In this document: positions 14,197 to 19,968 of the stretch, one piece after another
Position numbering within the stretch: position 1 is the stretch's first letter
Layout: the number at the start of each line of letters is the position of its first letter
Origin: Opitutia bacterium UBA7441
GTDB lineage: Bacteria > Verrucomicrobiota > Verrucomicrobiia > Opitutales > Coraliomargaritaceae
Direction of reading: 5' to 3'
Assembly: GCA_002480015.1 (NCBI GenBank)
Contig: DLQD01000089.1
Span: 1-19,968 of the forward strand
DNA: 19,968 nucleotides
Notes under the pieces: model-generated
What the model was told of the DNA's origin: nothing
What the model saw: only the letters and a program-made list of their open reading frames with translations
Database searches by the model: none
Translations under genes and position numbers: made by a program

Positions 14197-17178
14197 TTAA
14201 AATCGCTTGGCCGGCTTGAATGGCGACATCGTAAAGATCATGGTATCGCCGCTGACTTTGTTTCTTCCGAACACTGAGCCATCTGCCTTGCGGAGCACGA
14301 AGAGACCGTCCTCATATTTCCAGGAAGCACCATCAAACCAGTTCACCGGATGCCCGTTCCTGTATCCGCGAAACGTTCCATCTTTAAAAAATTCACGAAC
14401 ATAGGTATACCCGTCGGCCTTGAATTCCCACTTGCCGACGATCGCCTGTTGCGCAGGTCCGGCTTTGTTCAAAGTCACGATTCCATTCACTTGGGCCTTC
14501 GTCTCGCCCTCAATTCGCATGCGCAGAAAATAGCGTGCATCGGAGCTGAATTTTTCAACCTTCAAAGCATAGATGTTATTTTTGTGAACGAGGCCGCATT
14601 GCCCGGCATGTCGGTCAACAGACAATTGCCGACCGGTAGTCGACGCACCTTTGAATTTCCCGATCATTTCAACTTCGTGGATTTTGACAGCAGCGCTGCC
14701 GCGCCCGTATTGATCCTCGGCGTGGATCGTGTCTCCCAACGTTTCCCTCTCCTCTTCACTGCGTTCTGCCTGCGCTTCATTTTTTACAGCAACCACCGCA
14801 TGATAGTCTCCCGAGCCCAGGTTTTTAATGACTGCAGTCACATCCCACTCGACAACCTGCAGAGAACCGCCGATCGCCCACCGGAGAACGCCGCCTTCAG
14901 CAGCAACCGCTTCCATCAGCGGTTTATATTTTTTCAACAACACACGGGAAAGCGCAACGGTATCCCCCTGGGGTTCCGGCGAATACAACTTCTGCTCCGC
15001 CACCCATGCGGCATCAAACTTCGCCCGCTTCCCATCAAACTCGCGCAGGCCCTTGCCTTGCGAGCTGCTCAGAAGATACTCAACAAACATCTGCCAGCGC
15101 GGAAGGTAGTAATCCCGCAAGAGCCCAGACCACTCCGCGCTCGCATACCCGTTCAAGCCGCTATGCGGAGCATTCCACATAGTATGCAACATGCGGGCAG
15201 AACGTTCCATGTCCGCCCGCCCCCGATCGGTTGAACACCAGCTGCGGGCGTCACCGAGGCGACGTCCAAGCAACCACTCCCGGCGTGTCGCCGTCAGGGA
15301 ATCCAAGTCGACAATCAACTGCAACATTACATCTGCATGCCGCTTCACACCTGATTGACTTCCATCCAGATAGGCGTTGATCATCAAGTCATAGACCGGG
15401 CGCGCAAAGTTCGCCAGCGCCTGCCGGGTCACGTCCGCCAAATCGTAGCGAAAACTATCCACCCCGCCCAACTCATCGGAAGCACTCAGCATTTTCTCCC
15501 ATGCCGTCACCAACTTCCAATTATCATAACGCTGGTTCGAGCCACCGGGCGCATGGGTTCGACCGGCAAGCGGGCGCCAACCCGGCAATGAGAGTTCTTT
15601 CCGCAACTCCTTGGTAAAGTCCGGGTTCGCTGTAATCGCACTGCTGACCGGCCCTTGCCCACCGATCACGGAATAATTAGTTTTCAGCATGATGCGCCAG
15701 GCATCACGCGCCTCAACATTCTCCATTCCGTAGCGGGCATGGATATAGTTATTCACCCAGGCCTGCATATCCTCCGGCGCACCACGCCAACCGATCTCCG
15801 AGAACAGCTCATACAGCACCGGGTTGTTTTCCGAGCCCTCCGGCACAATTCCCATACCAGCGAATTCGCCGCGTTTCGGCGACTGCAGAAGCTTGCGCAA
15901 GTCATCGGCCAAACGAGGCAAATGCCCTTCCATCCCGATGTTTCCGCCGAAATTATGAATCTGACACCAAAGCCACGGCGTTCCGTTATACGCATTACAA
16001 TTCTTCCAGTACGGCTTGGTATCGGCCCAAAGATCCAATACCAGCGTCCGGTCCTTGCGCCCGGACGAAAACATGTCCTCATTGGAATCCATCCAGCACT
16101 GCTTCACCAAGATCGATTCCGGCTCAAACGCTAGCATCGTATCCTGAATCTGCTTATAGACCACTCCCCGATTCATGTTCCCGGTCTTGCCTCCCTCATG
16201 GAACGGGTCCGCTGCAAAGTAGAAACAATCGCCAAAAAGTTTTTTCTGTTCGGCATAAAAAATCGTCGCCAGCTTGGCGAAAAGCGGATCGCCCGGGTTC
16301 AAAAGATCCGGCCGTTCAATTCCGCACCATTGTTCCTGATCAATCACATCGGCTGCGGGATGCTTTTTATCGAACCCGTTCGGGACGAGTCCGTAATATC
16401 CCTGCAACAGCGGCTCAATACCCAACTCACGGCAGCGCTGCACGATCCTCTGCCCCAGCACCACGCGCTGATCAATCACCTCCTGCGAAGGAGGCATAAA
16501 GCCTTCAAGATTCCCCATGAACTGCCACGGCTGATAAGCCGGAGACGACATCCGCTTGCGCATTTCTTCCTTGGTGTAAGCGAACTGCGTAAAGGTGTTC
16601 TGCCAAACGGCTTCTTGCCCTTGAATGATCAAAGCCAAATTGTAGCCGGACAACGCCAGACGATCCAATTCCCGCTCCCACTGCGGCCAGTCCCACCACG
16701 CCATCGTGTAGCCGTGCGTGCAATAGTTATAGGCAAACCGATAGCGCATCGGAGAAACCACCCGTACCTGTTTTTTCACCTGTGGCAGCGACTTGGGGAG
16801 TTGCAGGTTATCGCCGTTCTGCGACACATGGCAGCGGCAATATTCTTTCAGGTAATGATACACACCGGACGCCATCGCCACCGCCGAGTTCCCCCGGATC
16901 ACCAGTTTGCGGCCCTGTTGCTCAAGCTCATAGACGTCCCGGTTTTCATGTTCGGGGATCCGTTCAAACCGAATCTTCTCACTCAGACCGGGAACAATAC
17001 GCTGCACCAAAGACCGCGCGGCTTCAACCGCATCCCCGGCATTCGCATAAACCCTGCGTCCCTGAAAAACCTGCTCCTGCTCGCTGGAACGACTCAAAGC
17101 CTGCCCCCGGAGTGCGTCGGCCATCCCCCCCGAAACCAGCCCCAATGCCAACAAAATAGTTACTCCTGCCTTCTTCAT
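14197..17178 (-). CDS. GH89 alpha-N-acetylglucosaminidase (NAGLU-like) with extra C-terminal domain
   Basis: A 993-residue secreted enzyme of the NAGLU family, predicted to remove terminal alpha-linked N-acetylglucosamine. I chose the ATG at 17178 because AAGGAG precedes it at normal spacing and it leads directly into a signal peptide (KKAGVTILLALGLVSGGMA); the longer frame to 17244 lacks both. The small N-terminal domain ends near residue 135. The barrel shows AYNYCTHGYTMAWWDWPQWE (149-168), YFAADPFHEGG with Glu328, the likely acid/base, LVLDLWAD (379-386), WLWCQIHNFGGNIGMEGHL (403-421) and GIVPEGSENNP with Glu447, the likely nucleophile. These match the catalytic positions of human NAGLU and clostridial GH89. 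About residues 903-993 form an added domain (GKWEFKADGYTYVREFF, DGTFRGYRNG) not found in ordinary GH89 enzymes. Base composition is visibly more G+C-rich than in the 1.4-11 kb genes. Confidence 0.9.
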   Translation of the reverse strand: MKKAGVTILLALGLVSGGMADALRGQALSRSSEQEQVFQGRRVYANAGDAVEAARSLVQRIVPGLSEKIRFERIPEHENRDVYELEQQGRKLVIRGNSAVAMASGVYHYLKEYCRCHVSQNGDNLQLPKSLPQVKKQVRVVSPMRYRFAYNYCTHGYTMAWWDWPQWERELDRLALSGYNLALIIQGQEAVWQNTFTQFAYTKEEMRKRMSSPAYQPWQFMGNLEGFMPPSQEVIDQRVVLGQRIVQRCRELGIEPLLQGYYGLVPNGFDKKHPAADVIDQEQWCGIERPDLLNPGDPLFAKLATIFYAEQKKLFGDCFYFAADPFHEGGKTGNMNRGVVYKQIQDTMLAFEPESILVKQCWMDSNEDMFSSGRKDRTLVLDLWADTKPYWKNCNAYNGTPWLWCQIHNFGGNIGMEGHLPRLADDLRKLLQSPKRGEFAGMGIVPEGSENNPVLYELFSEIGWRGAPEDMQAWVNNYIHARYGMENVEARDAWRIMLKTNYSVIGGQGPVSSAITANPDFTKELRKELSLPGWRPLAGRTHAPGGSNQRYDNWKLVTAWEKMLSASDELGGVDSFRYDLADVTRQALANFARPVYDLMINAYLDGSQSGVKRHADVMLQLIVDLDSLTATRREWLLGRRLGDARSWCSTDRGRADMERSARMLHTMWNAPHSGLNGYASAEWSGLLRDYYLPRWQMFVEYLLSSSQGKGLREFDGKRAKFDAAWVAEQKLYSPEPQGDTVALSRVLLKKYKPLMEAVAAEGGVLRWAIGGSLQVVEWDVTAVIKNLGSGDYHAVVAVKNEAQAERSEEERETLGDTIHAEDQYGRGSAAVKIHEVEMIGKFKGASTTGRQLSVDRHAGQCGLVHKNNIYALKVEKFSSDARYFLRMRIEGETKAQVNGIVTLNKAGPAQQAIVGKWEFKADGYTYVREFFKDGTFRGYRNGHPVNWFDGASWKYEDGLFVLRKADGSVFGRNKVSGDTMIFTMSPFKPAKRF

Positions 17179-17273
17179 ACACTGCTCCTTTATCGCTAAC
17201 AAACCAATCGATCCCGGACGCTTGCGATCTCCGATGAAGAACAACGCGATTCCGATCTAAGTAACAAAGCTTG

Positions 17274-17301
17274 ATAATAGACGATTGTAATTATCATGCA
17301 A
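17274..17301 (-). promoter_or_regulatory. Candidate sigma70-type promoter for the GH89 operon
   Basis: On the minus strand TTGCAT (17301-17296) and TATTAT (17279-17274) are 16 bases apart, which is close to the consensus -35/-10 arrangement. The transcript would begin near 17267, giving a leader of about 90 bases before the GH89 start. The -35 box overlaps the motif shared with the symporter promoter region. Confidence 0.45.
17289..17299. promoter_or_regulatory. Direct repeat copy 1, candidate AraC half-site
   Basis: AATTATCATGC. A related copy with three extra bases (AATTATGATCATGC) is at 17328-17341. The CATGC cores are 42 bases apart, about four helical turns, a spacing compatible with two half-sites of a dimeric AraC-type protein. 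The longer match ATTATCATGCAAATA (17290-17304) recurs before the symporter operon. Confidence 0.35.
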
Positions 17302-17327
17302 ATAGCCCATAAGATCAATAATTTAAC

Positions 17328-17341
17328 AATTATGATCATGC
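17328..17341. promoter_or_regulatory. Direct repeat copy 2, candidate AraC half-site
   Basis: AATTATGATCATGC, related to copy 1 at 17289-17299. It lies directly before the regulator's start at 17353, where bound protein could repress its own gene. Confidence 0.3.
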
Positions 17342-17352
17342 GGCAGGACAAA

Positions 17353-18273
17353 ATGAAGAAGAAAGATCTCATCTCTTCCGAAATCACAACAATGCTGTCC
17401 CAGCTGCGCAGCCCATCCAACTACTTCGCAGGTGCCAAAGGGTGGTTCAAAGACAGCCCTGATAATATTCTGGTATTCCATCGGGAAAAATACGCCGAAT
17501 CCGTAACGGACCACGGTATCCAGATGCATCCGCGCTTTGTGCTCTGCTTTTACCTGGAGCCCGCACTCATCTCGGTGGATGGGCAGACATTTTCTCTCAA
17601 AAAAGACAGCGGATTACTGCTGTTTCCCTTCCAGCAGACCATGTATCCGAAAATTGGATACGAACGGATCAACTGGGTATTCGTCACCTTCGAACTAAGT
17701 GACAGCGAAGCGCTTCAACGATTCCGCAACACACCATTCCCGCTATCCGAACCGATCATCCGACGGCTGCAGGATGTCATCCAAGTCTTTGTCGCTCATC
17801 GACAAGGGCGTCATCTGGAAGCCGGGGGGATCCGGGCGCATACCAGCCTGTTGCTGGGCGAACTGCTTATGTCGGACGCAAACAAAAAACCTTCACCCCG
17901 GCAAAGCGTGCATTCGCCGGTCTCAGGCGACAGCAAGTTGGTTCAAAAGTGCGTGCGTCATATTTACGCACATTTGGATCAACCGCTACAGATAGACGAT
18001 CTGGCACGGTCCCTCCATATTTCCGCCAGTCATTTGAGCCGCACCTTCCGAAAAAACATGGGCACAAGTTTAGGGAAGTTCATGACTCAAGTACGTACCA
18101 CGCATGCGGCATCACTACTATGCACCACCGATCTGCAAATTTCGGAAGTAGCGCCTCGCTGCGGCTATGATTCGCTCTACGCATTCAGCCGCTCATTCAA
18201 GCAAACCACGGGGTTCGCCCCCAGCCTCTATCGGGAGCAAATGAGAAACCTGCTCCCTGAAACAAAGACATAG
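17353..18273 (+). CDS. AraC/XylS-family transcriptional regulator
   Basis: A 306-residue cytoplasmic regulator. The ATG at 17353 is chosen because AGGA sits five bases upstream; three in-frame ATGs further up (17296, 17332, 17338) have no comparable site and the extra residues look like non-coding sequence. Residues 20 to about 150 form an N-terminal sensor domain of the cupin-like AraC type (GIQMHPRFVLCFYLEP, VDGQTFSLKKDSGLLLFPF). About residues 194-298 form the two helix-turn-helix motifs: LQIDDLARSLHISASHLSRT (helix pair 1, about 212-231) and the signature ISEVAPRCGYDSLYAFSRSF plus FKQTTGFAPSLYRE near the C-terminus. It is divergent from the GH89 operon and convergent with the GH29 gene, ending 12 bases from it. 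Its likely inducer is a breakdown sugar of the polysaccharide. Confidence 0.92.
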   Translation: MKKKDLISSEITTMLSQLRSPSNYFAGAKGWFKDSPDNILVFHREKYAESVTDHGIQMHPRFVLCFYLEPALISVDGQTFSLKKDSGLLLFPFQQTMYPKIGYERINWVFVTFELSDSEALQRFRNTPFPLSEPIIRRLQDVIQVFVAHRQGRHLEAGGIRAHTSLLLGELLMSDANKKPSPRQSVHSPVSGDSKLVQKCVRHIYAHLDQPLQIDDLARSLHISASHLSRTFRKNMGTSLGKFMTQVRTTHAASLLCTTDLQISEVAPRCGYDSLYAFSRSFKQTTGFAPSLYREQMRNLLPETKT

Positions 18274-18285
18274 TGCTTGCCGCAG

Positions 18286-19968
18286 CTACTCGCCGTACAC
18301 CGCAACGCGATGCAATAGCAAGGAGCGTCCCTTCTTGTTGCGCGTTTCAAATTTCAAGTAGCGTGCCGAACGGCCCGGCACATCGATGCCCGCATGGAAA
18401 TGCGTCAAAGGCACCGTCCATTGTGGAAACAATGTATCCGCCTGCCAGACCTGAGTCCACGTCTTCCCGTCCTCAGAGATCGACAGGATCAAGCCGCCCG
18501 CACGGTGCTCGTTCGGGCGATTTTCAATGATCACTGCCTTGACTGTTTTCACACGACCTAAATCAACGATGGCCCACGGATTTTTCTCTGCAGCAGTGTG
18601 AAAGGCATAATCCCGAGCGGGGCGCTCTCCGGTGAGCAAACTCTGATGATCCTCCGGAAAATCGTGCACACAGGTTGAGCTCGTTGTCACTGTCGCATCT
18701 CCACTGATCACCGATCCTGCCTGAGAAAGATCAACCACTTCCTTGCGGGTGCCGCCATACAGCGTGCCGGGTTCGATACTCTGCTCAATGGTCAGCTCAA
18801 TCACTGTGACAGGGCCCCCGCGGTGTGCGGTCGCCACGCGAACATCCAGCCCTTCCGCAGTCTGATGCACCTCTACCGGATGACCGTCGAGTGTGCGCGC
18901 AGAAAGCACTTTGATCGGTAAGGGATCGAATTCCAGTGTCTCTGTGGACCAATCATACACATGCAGATAAAGCTTATTGCCCTTGTGGCAGCTGCCGCCC
19001 CAGTGGCCATTGCGGAACGGCCCACCGCGCGTGCCGTAAATTGCCTCGCCATATTTGTCGAGCCACTCGCCCGCGGCACGTGCGACGGCGGATTCACCGT
19101 CAGTAAAAGTGCCGTCCGGACGTGGACCGAAATTAAGCAACAAATTCCCGCCCCCGGTGGTGCAACTGACGAGCATCTTAATGCATTCCTCGGGGCCCTT
19201 GAAACCTGTCTCGCCACGATAGGACCATCCTTCCCCTACGTGTATGCAGGACTCCCAGTCTGCTTCAATATCCATCGAACCGATGCGTCCTTCTGGCGTA
19301 TAATAATCTCCCAGAGTCATCTTCTTTATCTCCGGCGTCGCAGGCCCGCGATCCTCTGGTGTTTTAGGACCACAGAACTTGGCCGCACGGTTATTGACGA
19401 GCATGTCCGGCTGTAGATCATACATCATCGAGAACAGTTGATCGAAGCGCCACTTGCCCCAGTCTCGGCCGCCGACATGGTCGAACCACATGATATCAAT
19501 GTCGCCATAATTCGTGAGTAGCTCCTCAATCTGGCCGCGATACCACGCATCGTATTTCTTGTTATCGCCCACTAGGTAATCCGGATGGTACCAGTCACGG
19601 GTGGAGTAGTAGAGCCCCGCCCTCAAACCGTGACGATGACAGGCTTCGACAAAGGGCTTCACGACATCGCGCCCATACGGCGAGGACATGATGCTGTAAT
19701 CAGTTAGCTTCGTGTCGAACATCGAAAACCCATCATGATGCTTGGTGATCAACACCATGTATTTCATGCCGGACTCCTTGGCAAAGCGCGCCCAGGCATC
19801 GGCATCGTATTGCACCGGATTAAACTGCTTGTAGTAATTATCATAAATCGGGTCTGCAGTGCGCGGCCCATGGCGGTTAATGTCCCAAGGGCGATTGCCC
19901 TCCCTGCCCCAGCCGATTTCCTTTTGCCCCACCGAACACGGCCCCCAGTGGACGAACATCCCAAACTT
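18286..19968 (-). CDS. GH29 alpha-L-fucosidase with C-terminal F5/8 (discoidin-like) domain, 5' end outside the window
   Basis: The frame is open to the right edge; the first visible residues KFGMFVHWGP are the start of the GH29 barrel, so an N-terminal segment (signal peptide and perhaps 20-60 residues) is missing. The visible part is 560 residues. GMKYMVLITKHHDGFSMFDT and GLRAGLYYS are family hallmarks. IDIMWFDH contains the expected nucleophile Asp (residue 163 of the visible part), and ADWESCIHVGEGWSYR has a candidate acid/base Glu in the same place as the WES motif of the other fucosidase. About the last 150 residues, from STCVHDFPEDHQSLLTGERP to the end (WAIVDLGRVKTVKAVIIENR, SARYLKFETR), form a discoidin/F5-8 type C module that could bind sugar. 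It ends tail-to-tail with the AraC gene. Confidence 0.93.
   Translation of the reverse strand, partial: KFGMFVHWGPCSVGQKEIGWGREGNRPWDINRHGPRTADPIYDNYYKQFNPVQYDADAWARFAKESGMKYMVLITKHHDGFSMFDTKLTDYSIMSSPYGRDVVKPFVEACHRHGLRAGLYYSTRDWYHPDYLVGDNKKYDAWYRGQIEELLTNYGDIDIMWFDHVGGRDWGKWRFDQLFSMMYDLQPDMLVNNRAAKFCGPKTPEDRGPATPEIKKMTLGDYYTPEGRIGSMDIEADWESCIHVGEGWSYRGETGFKGPEECIKMLVSCTTGGGNLLLNFGPRPDGTFTDGESAVARAAGEWLDKYGEAIYGTRGGPFRNGHWGGSCHKGNKLYLHVYDWSTETLEFDPLPIKVLSARTLDGHPVEVHQTAEGLDVRVATAHRGGPVTVIELTIEQSIEPGTLYGGTRKEVVDLSQAGSVISGDATVTTSSTCVHDFPEDHQSLLTGERPARDYAFHTAAEKNPWAIVDLGRVKTVKAVIIENRPNEHRAGGLILSISEDGKTWTQVWQADTLFPQWTVPLTHFHAGIDVPGRSARYLKFETRNKKGRSLLLHRVAVYGE

Larger units (their letters stand above)
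17170..17352. promoter_or_regulatory. Divergent promoter region between GH89 and the AraC regulator
   Basis: A 174-base A+T-rich intergenic region separating two outward-facing genes. It holds a likely GH89 promoter, a motif shared with the symporter operon, and two AATTAT...CATGC copies, each listed separately. AraC-family regulators usually bind such divergent regions to control both themselves and the neighbouring gene. Confidence 0.6.

Noticed and set aside
14350..15234. Long plus-strand open frames (also 16198-17199) opposite the GH89 gene
   Set aside because: They are antisense to a well-supported enzyme with both catalytic glutamates; long antisense frames are expected in G+C-rich coding DNA.
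1..19968. tRNA, rRNA, CRISPR array, riboswitch or intrinsic terminators
   Set aside because: I looked for cloverleaf-like arms, regularly spaced repeats and stem plus T-tract signals in all gaps and found none that stand up. Ends of the operons may be Rho-dependent or lack visible terminators.

Overview
The window looks like marine Verrucomicrobiota DNA, most likely from the Opitutae/Puniceicoccales group (Coraliomargarita- or Lentimonas-like). This is inferred from gene content: two GH29 fucosidases, one GH95, a type I sulfatase, an SGNH-unrelated alpha/beta-hydrolase esterase and an SSS symporter in one cluster, without any SusC/SusD pair. No rRNA or other phylogenetic marker is present, so the assignment is a judgement and not a measurement.

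Layout. Positions 1-412 hold the tail of a GIY-YIG endonuclease gene and a palindromic repeat region. A GT2 glycosyltransferase follows on the minus strand (413-1165). Positions 1458-12725 hold six minus-strand genes read in the order SSS symporter, GH95, large unrecognised secreted protein, S1 sulfatase, alpha/beta-hydrolase esterase, GH29 fucosidase. The gaps are 16-60 bases except for 178 bases before the GH29 gene, so this is very probably an operon. Positions 12726-13342 hold wreckage: an AAA-ATPase fragment cut at its Walker A motif, and a ~360-bp stretch bounded by 23-bp inverted repeats with tandem 10-mers inside. Positions 13343-17178 hold a glutamine-amidotransferase-like gene broken by one in-frame TAG, and a GH89-type alpha-N-acetylglucosaminidase. 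A divergent AraC-family regulator follows (17353-18273, plus strand). The window ends in a second GH29 fucosidase with a C-terminal F5/8 (discoidin-like) domain, cut by the window edge (18286-19968).

How the genes fit together (inference from families). The secreted sulfatase and esterase would remove sulfate and acyl groups from a fucose-rich polysaccharide such as fucoidan or another sulfated fucan. The GH29 enzymes, and GH95 apparently inside the cell, would release L-fucose or a related sugar. The symporter would import sugar. The AraC protein is the only regulator in the window. Its own promoter region and the symporter's upstream region share a near-identical 15-mer, so it may control both blocks. 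The most interesting points are the 812-residue unrecognised secreted protein, the inverted-repeat element that ends an ATPase gene at its P-loop, the shared promoter motif, the amber-interrupted gene, and a contrast in ribosome-binding sites between the 1.4-12.7 kb block (poor) and the 13.3-18.3 kb block (clear).
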